A stretch of 64,000 nucleotides of DNA from Acidovorax sp. sif1233 (GCF_019218755.1 NZ_JAHUWZ010000001.1:992001-1056000); one strand, 5' to 3'. Numbered from the stretch's first letter, positions 1-8,534 are shown. Program-made: numbers and translations. The notes: generated by a model from the sequence alone, not told the origin.

Positions 1-742
1 AGCGCGGGTCCTCGGCCAGCTCCACGCGGCGGCGGGGGCGGGGCAGGTCGACGGCCAGCACCTCGCCAATGGTGGCGGCGGGGCCGTTGGTCATCATCAC
101 GATCTTGTCGGACAGCTGCACGGCCTCGTCCACGTCGTGGGTGACCATGACCACGGTGCTCTGTGTGCGCGCCACGATCTCCAGCAGCTCGTCCTGCAGC
201 TTGGCGCGGGTCAGGGCATCGAGCGCGCCGAAGGGCTCGTCCATCAACAGCACCTGGGGTTCCATGCCCAGCGCACGGGCGATGCCTACGCGCTGCTTCA
301 TGCCGCCCGAGATCTCGCCGGGGCGCTTTTGCCCGGCGTGCGTGAGGCCCACCAGCGCCAGCGCCGCATCGGTGCGGGCCCTGAGCTGGGCCTTCGTTTC
401 CTTGCCGCCAAACACGCGTTCCACGGCGAGGTAGATGTTGTCAAAGCAGGTGAGCCAGGGCAGCAGCGAGTGGTTCTGGAACACCACGGCGCGCTCCGGC
501 CCCGGGCCCCTGATCTCCTTGTTGGCGCACAGCAGTGCGCCGTTGGTGGGCGTGGTCAGCCCCGCGATCAGGTTCAGCAGCGTGGACTTGCCGCAGCCCG
601 AGTGGCCGATCAGCGCGACGAACTCGCCCTTGGCGATGGTGAGGTTGATGTCGCGCAGCGCCGGGAACAGGCCCTTGGCGGTCTTGAAGGTCTGCTCCAC
701 GCCATGGACTTCGATGAACTTGGTGGTGAGAGAGGTGTGCAT
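1..742 (-). CDS. nrtD: Nitrate/nitrite ABC transporter ATP-binding protein, 3' end outside window
   Basis: Cytoplasmic ATPase that would drive nitrate/nitrite uptake with the adjacent NrtB permease and NrtA binding protein. About 247 codons are visible from ATG at 742. The N-terminus reads MHTSLTTKFIEV, followed by Walker A GHSGCGKST, the signature ISGGMKQR and Walker B VLLMDEP, which are typical of the NrtD/SsuB/TauB subfamily. The gene continues past the left edge, so it cannot be decided whether it is a plain ATPase (NrtD) or the longer NrtC form with a fused binding-protein-like domain. It lies about 100 bases after nrtB, separated by a GC-rich 3'-end repeat, and is probably co-transcribed. 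Confidence 0.88.
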   Translation of the reverse strand, partial: MHTSLTTKFIEVHGVEQTFKTAKGLFPALRDINLTIAKGEFVALIGHSGCGKSTLLNLIAGLTTPTNGALLCANKEIRGPGPERAVVFQNHSLLPWLTCFDNIYLAVERVFGGKETKAQLRARTDAALALVGLTHAGQKRPGEISGGMKQRVGIARALGMEPQVLLMDEPFGALDALTRAKLQDELLEIVARTQSTVVMVTHDVDEAVQLSDKIVMMTNGPAATIGEVLAVDLPRPRRRVELAEDPR

Positions 743-764
743 GAGGAACTCCGGGTTGTTTCGA

Positions 765-846
765 GGACCGCCGCGGCACCGGCTTGGCCGGGCCACTGGG
801 GGGCACCTGAGGGGATGACGCGCCGCAGGCGCGGCTCAGGGGTGGG
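765..846 (-). repeat. GC-rich 3'-end repeat downstream of nrtB
   Basis: Immediately after the nrtB stop (read on the minus strand) comes CCCCTGAGCCGC, then an inverted GCGCCTGCGGCGC and CCCCTCAG. It is a divergent member of the repeat family found in the same position after nasT, livH, tgpA and other genes in this window. It can fold into GC-rich hairpins but has no T-tract. Confidence 0.55.
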
Positions 847-1815
847 TCAGGTTTTGACCTCTTCGAAGGTGAACGCAGTGGCCAGCTTGATGAGCGCGAA
901 CTCCAGCACCAGCCCGACGATGCCGATCACGAAGATCGCGATGATGATGTTCTTGACGTTGAGGTTGTTCCACTCGTCCCACACCCAGAAGCCGATGCCC
1001 ACGCCGCCGGTCAGCATCTCGGCGGCCACGATCACGAGCCACGCGGTGCCCACGGCCAGGCGCACGCCGGTCAGCATGTAGGGCAGCACGGCGGGGAACA
1101 GGATCTTGGTGGCGATCTTCCACTCCGACAGGTTGAGCACGCGGGCCACGTTCATGTAGTCCTGCGGCACACGCTGCACGCCCACGGCGGTGTTGATGAT
1201 CATGGGCCAGATGGAGCAGATGAAGATCGTCCAGATGGCGGCCGGGTTGGCACCCTTGAACACCAGGAGGCCGATCGGCAGCCAGGCCAATGGAGACACC
1301 GGGCGCAGCAGGCTGATGAGCGGGTTGAACATGCGCGACAGGAAGTTGAAGCGCCCGATCACGAAGCCCGCCGGAATGCCCACCAGCGCCGCCATGCCAA
1401 AGCCCACGGCCACGCGTTCGAGCGACATCAGCACGTTCCAGCCCACGCCCTGGTCGTTGGGACCGTTGCGGTAGAACGGGTTGCTGAAGATTTCCTGCGC
1501 CTGCTTCCAGGTTTCCACCGGGCCGGGAATGCTGTTGCCCGTGGTGGCTGACACCACGGCCCACAGACCCACCAGCAAGCCCAGGCCACACAGCGGCGGA
1601 AGCACCGCCATCCAGAAGCCGCGCGACAGCGCCGCCCAGTCGCGACCGGCGGGGGCTGCAGGTGCCGTGGGCGCAGGGCTTGCCGCCATAGCCGTTTTTG
1701 ACTGTTTTTGGCTTCTAGCGCTTGCGGACGAAGCGCTGCTAGCTACATTATTCATAGCGTTCTGTGCAACCACGGGGGCTGCATCCAGCGGGGAGTGAAA
1801 GACGGCACTGACCAT
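847..1815 (-). CDS. nrtB: Nitrate ABC transporter permease NrtB
   Basis: Inner-membrane permease of 322 residues for the nitrate importer. The first 70 or so residues are an Ala/Ser/Pro-rich cytoplasmic tail; five to six hydrophobic segments follow (for example LPPLCGLGLLVGLWAVVSA). A binding-protein-dependent transport EAA-type loop lies near residue 210 (VPQDYMNVARVLNLSEW). ATG at 1815 has a good ribosome site (AGGAGA, 5 bases upstream). Unusually, bases 1694-1759 inside the N-terminal tail are a copy of the dispersed AGCGCTTG repeat, here translated as NNVASSASSASARSQKQS. The family does not need this tail, so the repeat was probably captured as coding sequence. Confidence 0.9.
   Translation of the reverse strand: MVSAVFHSPLDAAPVVAQNAMNNVASSASSASARSQKQSKTAMAASPAPTAPAAPAGRDWAALSRGFWMAVLPPLCGLGLLVGLWAVVSATTGNSIPGPVETWKQAQEIFSNPFYRNGPNDQGVGWNVLMSLERVAVGFGMAALVGIPAGFVIGRFNFLSRMFNPLISLLRPVSPLAWLPIGLLVFKGANPAAIWTIFICSIWPMIINTAVGVQRVPQDYMNVARVLNLSEWKIATKILFPAVLPYMLTGVRLAVGTAWLVIVAAEMLTGGVGIGFWVWDEWNNLNVKNIIIAIFVIGIVGLVLEFALIKLATAFTFEEVKT
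1694..1759 (-). repeat. Dispersed AGCGCTTG-type repeat inside nrtB
   Basis: On the minus strand it reads GTAGCTAGCAGCGCTTCG, then CGCAAGCGCTAGAAGCC and a T/A-rich end. The core is an inverted repeat AGCGCTT...AAGCGCT flanked by AATA/ATAGC. Related copies lie between genes at 3342, 43063 and 58604. This copy is fully inside the nrtB reading frame and keeps it open. Confidence 0.75.
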
Positions 1816-1851
1816 GGTGTTCTCCTGTGCAGGGTGGACGGGGCAGGGCGC

Positions 1852-3096
1852 TTACGCCTTGATCTTGAAGCTGTCGGCGTACTTGGCGGGGTCCTTGCCG
1901 TCCCACACCACGCCGTCCATGAACTTGCTCGTACGCATTTCGCTCTTGGGCAGCGGTGTCTTGGAAGCGGTGGCCGCCTGCTTGTAGACGTCGATGCGGT
2001 TCACGGCCTTGGCCACGTTCAGGTAGTCGGGGTGGTCCTTGACCAGGCCCCAGCGCTTGTGCTGCGTGAGGAACCACATGCCGTCCGTGAGGTAGGGGAA
2101 GTTCACCGTGCCCTCGTTGAAGAACTTCATGTGGTTGGGGTCGTCCCAGGTCTTGCCCATGCCGTCCTGGTAGCGGCCCAGGATGCGCTGGTTGATGGCA
2201 TCGACGCCCGTGTTCACGTAGGCCTTGCCGGCAATGGTCTCGGCCATCTTGTTCTTGTTGGCCAGGCCTTCGTCGATCCACTTGCTGGCCTCCAGGATGG
2301 CGGCCGTCACGGCACGGGCCGTGTTGGGGTACTTCTGCACGAATTCGGACGTGGTGCCCAGCACCTTCTCGGGGTGGTCCTTCCAGATGTCCTGCGTGGT
2401 CGTGGCCGTCACGCCGATGCCGTCCATGATGGCGCGGTGGTTCCAGGGCTCGCCCACGCAGAAGCCGTCCATGTTGCCCACGCGCATGTTGGCCACCATC
2501 TGTGGCGGGGGCACGGTGATGACCTTGGCATCCTTCATCGGGTTGATGCCGTTGGCCGCCAGCCAGTAGTACAGCCACATGGCGTGCGTGCCGGTGGGGA
2601 AGGTCTGCGCGAAGGTGTACTCGCGCTTCTCGCTGGCCATCAGCTTGGCCAGGCCCGCGCCATTGACGGCGCCCTTGTCGGCGAGCTTCTTGGACAGCGT
2701 GATGGCCTGCCCGTTGTGGTTCAGGTTCATCAGCACGGCCATGTCCTTCTTGGGCCCGGCCAGGCCCAGGTGCACGCCGTAGACCAGGCCGTACAGCACG
2801 TGGGCGAAGTCGAGTTCGCCGTTGACCAGCTTGTCGCGCACACCGGCCCAGGAGGCTTCCTTGGTGGGGATGATGGTCACGCCGTACTTCTTGTCGATGC
2901 CGAGCACCGAGGCCATCACCACGCTGGCGCAGTCGGTCAGCGGGATGAAGCCGATCTTGACTTCCTTCTTCTCCGGCGCGTCCGAGCCCTGGGCGTGCAC
3001 CAGCGCACGCAGCGCGGGGCTGACGCCGACGGCGCCCACGGTGGCGGCCTGCAGCACGGTGCGGCGGTTGAGGCTGGTTTTGAGCAGATCGGTCAT
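1852..3096 (-). CDS. nrtA: Nitrate/nitrite ABC transporter substrate-binding protein NrtA
   Basis: Periplasmic nitrate-binding protein, 414 residues. It starts with a twin-arginine-like signal (SLNRRTVLQAATVGAVG, cleavage near HAQG). Family landmarks are IGFIPLTDCA, GTHAMWLYYWLAANG, VGNMDGFCVGEPW and NFPYLTDGMWFLTQ. ATG at 3096 is chosen because AGGAAG lies 6 bases before it; an in-frame ATG at 3111 is possible. It is the first gene of the nrtA-nrtB-ATPase operon; the gap to nrtB is 36 bases. Expression is predicted to need sigma54 and NasT-mediated antitermination, from the leader at 3124-3300. Because a signal peptide is present, this is the transport protein rather than the cytoplasmic sensor NasS. 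Confidence 0.92.
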   Translation of the reverse strand: MTDLLKTSLNRRTVLQAATVGAVGVSPALRALVHAQGSDAPEKKEVKIGFIPLTDCASVVMASVLGIDKKYGVTIIPTKEASWAGVRDKLVNGELDFAHVLYGLVYGVHLGLAGPKKDMAVLMNLNHNGQAITLSKKLADKGAVNGAGLAKLMASEKREYTFAQTFPTGTHAMWLYYWLAANGINPMKDAKVITVPPPQMVANMRVGNMDGFCVGEPWNHRAIMDGIGVTATTTQDIWKDHPEKVLGTTSEFVQKYPNTARAVTAAILEASKWIDEGLANKNKMAETIAGKAYVNTGVDAINQRILGRYQDGMGKTWDDPNHMKFFNEGTVNFPYLTDGMWFLTQHKRWGLVKDHPDYLNVAKAVNRIDVYKQAATASKTPLPKSEMRTSKFMDGVVWDGKDPAKYADSFKIKA

Positions 3097-3123
3097 GGGG
3101 CACTTCCTCATAGCGTTGAAAAC

Positions 3124-3182
3124 AAAAAAGGCGTCCTCCCGAGCAGCCTGCATACATGCAGCACCGGTCGGTGAGGGACGCC
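3124..3182 (-). terminator. Leader (attenuator) terminator upstream of nrtA
   Basis: On the minus strand GGCGTCC pairs with GGACGCC, followed directly by TTTTTTG. The long intervening stretch contains a second small dyad, CTGCATGTATGCAG. The T-run ends 27 bases before the nrtA ATG, so this is an intrinsic terminator inside the 5' leader, as expected of an antitermination-controlled nas/nrt operon. Confidence 0.82.
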
Positions 3183-3216
3183 TCTGTCCATGGCGATACC
3201 CGATGAAGGGCTCGCC

Positions 3217-3273
3217 CAGCACCGGCCCGCCTTTGGGCCCGTGCTGTGTGGGGGTGAGACCGCCATTGGTCTC
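3217..3273 (-). promoter_or_regulatory. Two-hairpin ANTAR target in the nrtA leader RNA
   Basis: In the RNA, hairpin P1 (3273-3256) is GAGACC-[AATGGC]-GGTCTC, a perfect 6-bp stem with a six-base loop. After 9 bases, hairpin P2 (3246-3217) has CAGCAC...GGCCC pairing with GGGCC...GTGCTG around the loop AAAGGC. Both hexaloops have A at position 1 and G at position 4, the known requirement for ANTAR-domain antiterminators. The attenuator terminator follows, and nasT is the next gene upstream. NasT would bind P1/P2 in the presence of nitrate/nitrite and allow read-through into nrtA. Confidence 0.87.
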
Positions 3274-3284
3274 GCAGGGGTTAA

Positions 3285-3300
3285 TGCAAGTGGCGTGCCA
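3285..3300 (-). promoter_or_regulatory. Sigma54 (RpoN) promoter of nrtA
   Basis: On the minus strand TGGCACG-N4-TTGCA matches the -24/-12 consensus with the required GG-N10-GC spacing. The predicted start, about 12 bases past the GC element, falls near 3274, one base before ANTAR hairpin P1. The transcript would therefore begin at the antitermination element. No convincing NtrC site was recognised upstream. Confidence 0.85.
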
Positions 3301-3341
3301 GGCCTTGCCGCACGGGCTCCGCATCAGTTCGGCGCATGGTT

Positions 3342-3406
3342 TGCTATTGAATTAATAGCTGCTTGCGCAAATGGATCAAGCGCTGGGGGCCTTTTTGACC
3401 TGCAAA
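3342..3406. repeat. Dispersed AGCGCTTG-type repeat
   Basis: Reads GCTATTGAATTAATAGCTGC, then TTGCGCAA, ATCAAGCGCTGGGGGCC and TTTTTGACC. It is the same family as the copies at 1694, 43063 and 58604. It lies about 40 bases upstream of the nrtA sigma54 promoter, where activator sites would be expected. Confidence 0.7.
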
Positions 3407-3513
3407 CGCGCGGAGGTTGTGCGCGCGGTGAATGCCGCACTGCCTTTGTGCGGCGCACCATCCGGGAGAAGCCGGTGGACCTGGGCGTGGCCCAGGCCGG
3501 GGATGCCGGGCAG

Positions 3514-3640
3514 CGATTCGAGAGGAGGGGCCAAGGGCCGCGGCTCCAAGACTGCCTGCGCAGTCTGGACGGTCCCCGAGAGCGGGCGGCCTCTGGCGGC
3601 TGCACCGATGCGCGCAGCGCCTCAGGAGGATGTCACCTGC
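3514..3640 (-). repeat. GC-rich 3'-end repeat downstream of nasT
   Basis: Begins a few bases after the nasT stop with CCTCCTGAGGCGC and contains GACTGCGCAGGCAGTC and GGAGCCGCGGCCC. Nearly the same blocks, in the same order, follow the transglutaminase gene at 31735-31853. No coding potential is evident. Confidence 0.6.
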
Positions 3641-4267
3641 TTACCCGAGCAGGTCCATCACGTCGAGCATGCGCTGGGCCACATCCACGAGCTTGAGGCC
3701 CTTGTCCATGGCGGTCTTGCGCAGTTTCTCGTACGCGGCCTGCTCGGTCAGGCCCTGGCGCTGCATGAGCAGGCCCTTGGCGCGGTCGATGGTCTTGCGG
3801 TCCTTGAGCTCGGTCTTGGCATCGGCGAGCTCGGCGCGCAGCGCCTGCTCGTGCTGGAAGCGCGCCATCGCCACGTCCAGGATGGGGCGGATGCGCTGGG
3901 GCGCGAGGCCGGCCACGATGTAGGCCGACACGCCCGCGGCCACCGCGTCCTTGACGTGCGAGGTGTCCTCGTCGTTGGTGAACATCACGATGGGGCGGCG
4001 TTCGTCGCGCGTGGCCACCACCACGTGTTCCAGCGCGTCGCGGGCCTCGCTCTCGGCGTCCACGATGATCAGGTCGGGCTGCAGCTGGGCGATCCGCTCG
4101 CTCAGGAACACATCCGCGGGCAGCGTGGCGATCAGGTTGAAATTGTTCTCCAGCAGCCCGATGCGCAGCGCCCGCGAACGCTCCGCCTGCAGCACGGCGT
4201 GTTCGTCGTCGGGGTCGGCAATGGCCAGGTCCGGGGCCACCACCACGATGCGCAGAGACTCGTTCAT
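3641..4267 (-). CDS. nasT: ANTAR-domain response regulator/antiterminator NasT
   Basis: RNA-binding antiterminator for nitrate assimilation, 208 residues from ATG at 4267; an in-frame ATG at 4279 is also possible. The N-terminal two thirds is a receiver-like domain (LRIVVVAP, LIIVDAE with the phospho-acceptor-position Asp, PIVMFTND). The C-terminal region from RKTIDRAKGLLMQRQG to VAQRMLD is a typical ANTAR three-helix domain. It stands next to the nrtA leader carrying the matching two-hairpin target, which supports the assignment. The usual partner NasS (cytoplasmic NrtA-like nitrate sensor) is not in the window. Confidence 0.9.
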   Translation of the reverse strand: MNESLRIVVVAPDLAIADPDDEHAVLQAERSRALRIGLLENNFNLIATLPADVFLSERIAQLQPDLIIVDAESEARDALEHVVVATRDERRPIVMFTNDEDTSHVKDAVAAGVSAYIVAGLAPQRIRPILDVAMARFQHEQALRAELADAKTELKDRKTIDRAKGLLMQRQGLTEQAAYEKLRKTAMDKGLKLVDVAQRMLDVMDLLG

Positions 4268-4474
4268 ACCCCGGAGCATAAGCAATTTTTACGCCACAAA
4301 TTGGTGCGCCGAAGCGGTGCGCCCCGGGCGGGCGCCCGGTCCCGGCAAGGGCCTTGTCTTGCAGGGTCTGAAACTTGCTAATAGTTTGCCGATTGGCAGG
4401 GCATACCCGATAGCGCCTTTCCTCCGTCGTCGCATATACATCTGGTCACATTGACATATTGATGAGGATTCCGC

Positions 4475-5641
4475 ATGAACAAGCATATTGACCGGCGCCG
4501 TTTCGCCGCCGGGCTGGCCTTGACCACCGCCGCGTCCATGGCGCTGCTGCTCCTGTCCGGGTGCGGCAAGGTGCCCGACACCATCAAGATCGGCGTGGCG
4601 CAGCCCTTGAGCGGCCCCCTGGGCGCCCTCGGGCAGGACTTGCTCAATGGCGTGAACCTGGCCGTGGCCGAACTGAACAAGGGCGGCTACACCGTGGACG
4701 GCAAGCGGGTAACGCTGGAGGTGGTGGCGGTGGACGACAAGGCCGACGCGGCCACCGGCAAGACGGTGGCCCAGCAGCTGGTGGATGCCGGCGTGGTGGC
4801 CGTCATCGGGCACCTGAACTCGGGCGTGAGCATCGAGACCGCGCCCATCTACGCGGCCAAGGACATCGCGCAGATCGCCATCTCCACCAACCCCAAGTTC
4901 ACGCAGCTGGGTTTTTCCACCACCTTCCGCATGGTGGGCAACGACACGCTGCAGGCGCGCGCCATCGGCTCGTTTGCCGCCACCCAGCTGGGCGCCGCGC
5001 GCTATGCCGCGCTGGACGATGGCACGCCCTACGGCAAGGGCCTGGCCGACGGGGCCGCCGCGCAGCTCAAGGCCGAGAAGAAAGAGGTGGTGGTGCGCAA
5101 GTCGTTCGACGACAAGACCACGGCATTCGACGAACTGGCCGGCGAACTCAAGGCCGCGAAGGTGGAGGTGATCGTCTCCACCCTCAATGACTTCCAGGCG
5201 CTGGCGCTGCTGGAAGCACTGCGCAAGGTGGGGCACACCAAGGTGAGCCTGCTGGGCGGCGACACCATCAAGACCACCGACATGACCAAGGGGGCCGGCA
5301 TCGTCGAGGGCGTCTATGCCACCTCGCCCGTGCTGGAAGCCAAGGAGTTTTCCACGGGCAAGCCCTTCCTGGAAAAGTACATCGATGCCTACAAGAAGCC
5401 GCCCGCGTACGGCGGGCACTACAGCTACGACAGCATGTACGTGCTCTCGGCGGCCATCCAGAAGGCCAAGTCCGCGGACCCCAAGGACATCACCAAGGCC
5501 ATGCACGGCATCAACGGCTACGCGCCCGTGATCGGCACGATGACCTGGGATGACAAGGGCGAGCAGCGCTACGGCGCGGTGGGCGTGTACGAACTGCGCA
5601 GCGGCAGCTGGGAGCTGCGCATGCGCTCGGACCGCTGGTAG
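4475..5641 (+). CDS. Branched-chain amino acid-type ABC substrate-binding lipoprotein (orphan)
   Basis: Predicted periplasmic lipoprotein of 388 residues, type I (LivJ/LivK-like) ligand-binding fold. The signal contains RRRF and ends in the lipobox LLSGC with the acylated Cys at residue 30. The mature part has [19 protein letters not shown], a Leu/Ile/Val-binding hallmark, and [19 protein letters not shown]. No permease or ATPase is adjacent, so the substrate and partner are unknown; it could be amino acids, urea-like or aromatic ligands. ATG at 4475 follows TGAGGA. A strong terminator follows the gene. Confidence 0.85.
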   Translation: MNKHIDRRRFAAGLALTTAASMALLLLSGCGKVPDTIKIGVAQPLSGPLGALGQDLLNGVNLAVAELNKGGYTVDGKRVTLEVVAVDDKADAATGKTVAQQLVDAGVVAVIGHLNSGVSIETAPIYAAKDIAQIAISTNPKFTQLGFSTTFRMVGNDTLQARAIGSFAATQLGAARYAALDDGTPYGKGLADGAAAQLKAEKKEVVVRKSFDDKTTAFDELAGELKAAKVEVIVSTLNDFQALALLEALRKVGHTKVSLLGGDTIKTTDMTKGAGIVEGVYATSPVLEAKEFSTGKPFLEKYIDAYKKPPAYGGHYSYDSMYVLSAAIQKAKSADPKDITKAMHGINGYAPVIGTMTWDDKGEQRYGAVGVYELRSGSWELRMRSDRW

Positions 5642-5670
5642 GCGCGGCCTGCGACCCTGGGGATGCACGA

Positions 5671-5701
5671 CCCCTGCCGGCCACCGCCGGCAGGGGTTTT
5701 T
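5671..5701 (+). terminator. Intrinsic terminator after the binding-lipoprotein gene
   Basis: CCCCTGCCGGC-cacc-GCCGGCAGGGG followed by TTTTT: an 11-bp perfect stem 30 bases after the stop codon. Confidence 0.9.
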
Positions 5702-5741
5702 GCATCAGGCCCCCCGCGAGCCCGGGTTTTACACTCGGGGC

Positions 5742-6788
5742 ATGAGTCTGTTGATCCTCGGAATTGAATCCTCGTGCGACGAGACCGGCGTGGCGCTGGT
5801 GCGCTCCACGGGCGATGCCGTTCCCACCCTGCTGTCCCACGCCCTGCACAGCCAGATCGAGATGCACCAGGCCTATGGTGGCGTGGTGCCCGAGCTGGCC
5901 AGCCGCGACCACATCCGCCGCGTGCTGCCGCTGACCACGCAAGTGTTGACGGAGTCCGGCCAGACGCTGGCGGACGTGGACGTGGTTGCTTACACGCGCG
6001 GCCCGGGCCTGGCGGGTGCCCTGCTGGTGGGGGCCGGCGTGGCCTGCGCGCTGGGCGCGGCGCTGGACAAGCCGGTGCTGGGCGTGCACCACCTGGAGGG
6101 GCACCTGCTCTCGCCCTTCCTGAGCGCGGACCCGCCCGAGTTCCCCTTCGTGGCCCTGCTGGTCTCCGGCGGCCACACCCAGCTCATGCGGGTGGACGGC
6201 GTGGGCCGCTACGAGATCCTGGGCGAGACCATCGACGACGCGGCGGGCGAGGCCTTCGACAAGTCGGCCAAGCTCATGGGCCTGGGCTACCCGGGAGGGC
6301 CGGCGCTGTCACGCCTGGCCGAGCAGGGCGATCCGGCGGCCTTCAAGCTGCCGCGCCCGCTGCTGCACAGCGGCAATCTCGACTTCTCCTTTGCCGGGCT
6401 CAAGACCGCCGTGCTGACCCAGGCCAAGAAACTGGGCGACGGGCTCGAAGCGCGCAAGGCCGACCTGGCGGCCAGCACCGAGGCCGCCATCGTCGAGGTG
6501 CTGGTGAAAAAGACGCTGGCGGCGCTCAAGCAGACCGGACTCAAGCGCGTGGTGGTGGCCGGTGGTGTGGGCGCCAACCGGCATCTGCGGGCGCAGCTCA
6601 ATGCCGCCTGCGCGGCGGCCAGGGTGCGGGTGCACTACCCCGAATTGCACCTGTGCACCGACAACGGGGCCATGATCGCCATGGCGGCGGCAATGCGGCT
6701 GCAGGCGGGGCAGCAGGAGGCGAACACCGACTATGCGTTTGATGTGAAGCCGCGGTGGCCGCTGGATTCCATCGTGCCAGTCGGCTGA
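5742..6788 (+). CDS. tsaD: tRNA N6-threonylcarbamoyladenosine transferase TsaD
   Basis: Transfers threonylcarbamoyl to A37 of ANN-decoding tRNAs with TsaB, TsaE and TsaC. 348 residues, close to the family length. Seen: [18 protein letters not shown] at the start, the iron-binding HxxxH (VHHLEGHL), [35 protein letters not shown] and [12 protein letters not shown] at 5742 is chosen to match the family N-terminus. It is a single gene between the terminator at 5671 and the convergent gene ending at 6822. Confidence 0.97.
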   Translation: MSLLILGIESSCDETGVALVRSTGDAVPTLLSHALHSQIEMHQAYGGVVPELASRDHIRRVLPLTTQVLTESGQTLADVDVVAYTRGPGLAGALLVGAGVACALGAALDKPVLGVHHLEGHLLSPFLSADPPEFPFVALLVSGGHTQLMRVDGVGRYEILGETIDDAAGEAFDKSAKLMGLGYPGGPALSRLAEQGDPAAFKLPRPLLHSGNLDFSFAGLKTAVLTQAKKLGDGLEARKADLAASTEAAIVEVLVKKTLAALKQTGLKRVVVAGGVGANRHLRAQLNAACAAARVRVHYPELHLCTDNGAMIAMAAAMRLQAGQQEANTDYAFDVKPRWPLDSIVPVG

Positions 6789-6821
6789 AATGGGCTGGTC
6801 ATTCCAGCCCCGTCGACAAAA

Positions 6822-8534
6822 CTATCCTGCAGAACCGCGCTGTTGCCTGCGCAGTCCCATCCAACCCAGGATGGCAGCCAGTGCAGCCAGTGCCCACGGG
6901 TTGTTGACCGGGATGCTGGTGGGATCAGAGCCCAGTGCCGGAGCCAGCGGATCGCGGATACGCCCTGCGGCAATGTCTGAATCACCTATGCCGTTGTCAG
7001 TGATGCTGTACGTCACTGTGCGGCGGTCCGGGCTGAGCACTGCCTCGGTCCATAAGAACCAGGTGGAGGTCTGTGCTCCTGCCGCAGCCGGTCCGAACTT
7101 CCAGAACTGCACGCCTTCAGGCAACGGAGTCGGGTACGTGATGGAGATGGTGACGCTGCCGGTGCAGCCGGTGGCGAGGAACTCGAACGCGCCATGAGGC
7201 AAGGTGCGGTTGGCGGGGGCCGTAGAAGGCACCGTGAATGCGGAGCTGGAATCCAGCGTACAGCTTGCGCCTCCGCCAGCGAGGGTGACTGAGCCGGTGC
7301 CTGACATGCCAGGTACCGTGCCGGTCACCGTCGAAAGTGTTGGTGTGACCACATTGCTGATGCCTGCGGCGGAAGGCCCCTTGTTGTTGGTAGCCACGAC
7401 GCGGAAGCTGTACGCCGATCCGTTGGTGAGGCCAGAGACCGTGCAGCCGAGCGCACCCGAGGTCGTACACGTTTTGCTGCCGTCTTGCACCGCTGTGACC
7501 GTGTAGCCGGAGATGGCGCTGCCGCCATCGTGGGATGGTACTTGCCAGTTCACGGTCGCTTGCCCGTTGCCAGCCGTGACGCTGACGTTCTGGGGCGCAC
7601 CAGGCACGTTGGCCTCGACCTGGATGGAGTAGGACTGCGAACCCGAACAGCCGCTGGCGTCCGCGACTGTCACTGTGAAGTTGAAGGTTCCAGTGGCCGT
7701 TGGCGTGCCGGAGATGGTGCCACTACCACCCAGCGTCAACCCGGGGGGCAAAGCACCAGCAGTCACCGCATAGCTTGGCGCTCCCAGTGCACCCGTCTGT
7801 GAAAGGGGGGTGCTATAGGCCTGACCCCAGACAGCCGGGGCCAGCGCGCCCCCCGGTGTCATCGTGAATGCCGGGCACACATAGGGTGTGTACACCGTGT
7901 TGTCGATACCGATGTAGTCGGAATTCGTTCCGAGAGCACCGGCCGAGGTGACGAAATAGCGAAACGCCATGCGTCCAGAGGTGGGGGCTGGAAGTCCCGA
8001 GATAGTGATGGTGTATTGCGTCCAAGTCTGGGGATAGCCGCCGGCCACCAGCGTTGGGTTGACGCTGAGCAGCAGCGCCGTGAAGTCCCCCACGGCGGTG
8101 GCGCCTGATCCCACATTTGTGCTTGCGCCATTGGTGCTCAGCCGGACTTCCAGCCGATCGGGATAGTCGGTCCCCGTGGGTTTTCTTGTGAAGAAGGTCA
8201 GCACATCCCCATTGCGCAGCGTCCGGTTTGGCATCGCGAGCCAGTTGCTGATGGTGCCGGTGCTGCCGGTGTTGTTGTAGTTGGCGCCAATGTATGCATT
8301 GGCTGCGCCGCTATACGCGTTGAAGGGGCCGGGGGTTGGCGTCGCTGTGGTTGCTGTCCCCTGGAACCAGCTGGTTGAGCCGGCCGGGGTGCTGTTGTTC
8401 TGCATGAACCATCCATTGCCCGTGAGCAACGTGATGTTGTCAAAATCCTCTGTGAATGCCTGGGCCCAGGCCTGGCTGGAAAAACCAACCACAAAGAGAA
8501 TCATTGTGGCAATACGAAAACAAATCCTGCTCAT
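6822..8534 (-). CDS. Secreted IPTL-CTERM protein with choice-of-anchor J-like, Ig-like and fibronectin III domains
   Basis: Surface/secreted protein of 570 residues of unknown specific function. A signal peptide (MILFVVGFSSQAWA) is followed by a choice-of-anchor J-type beta-sandwich (FTEDFDNITLLTGNGWF...YIGIDN, about residues 25-215). Next come a putative Ig/cadherin-like repeat (GALPPGLTLGGSGTISGTP) and a fibronectin III domain (APQNVSVTAGNGQATVNW). The C-terminus has the IPTL-CTERM pattern: IPVNNPW, a hydrophobic helix and LRRQQR. IPTL-CTERM proteins are known to be processed by exosortase H-type enzymes; none is seen here. Codon use is less GC-biased than its neighbours, so transfer is possible. 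Start at 8534 is chosen because it begins the signal peptide. Confidence 0.78.
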   Translation of the reverse strand: MSRICFRIATMILFVVGFSSQAWAQAFTEDFDNITLLTGNGWFMQNNSTPAGSTSWFQGTATTATPTPGPFNAYSGAANAYIGANYNNTGSTGTISNWLAMPNRTLRNGDVLTFFTRKPTGTDYPDRLEVRLSTNGASTNVGSGATAVGDFTALLLSVNPTLVAGGYPQTWTQYTITISGLPAPTSGRMAFRYFVTSAGALGTNSDYIGIDNTVYTPYVCPAFTMTPGGALAPAVWGQAYSTPLSQTGALGAPSYAVTAGALPPGLTLGGSGTISGTPTATGTFNFTVTVADASGCSGSQSYSIQVEANVPGAPQNVSVTAGNGQATVNWQVPSHDGGSAISGYTVTAVQDGSKTCTTSGALGCTVSGLTNGSAYSFRVVATNNKGPSAAGISNVVTPTLSTVTGTVPGMSGTGSVTLAGGGASCTLDSSSAFTVPSTAPANRTLPHGAFEFLATGCTGSVTISITYPTPLPEGVQFWKFGPAAAGAQTSTWFLWTEAVLSPDRRTVTYSITDNGIGDSDIAAGRIRDPLAPALGSDPTSIPVNNPWALAALAAILGWMGLRRQQRGSAG

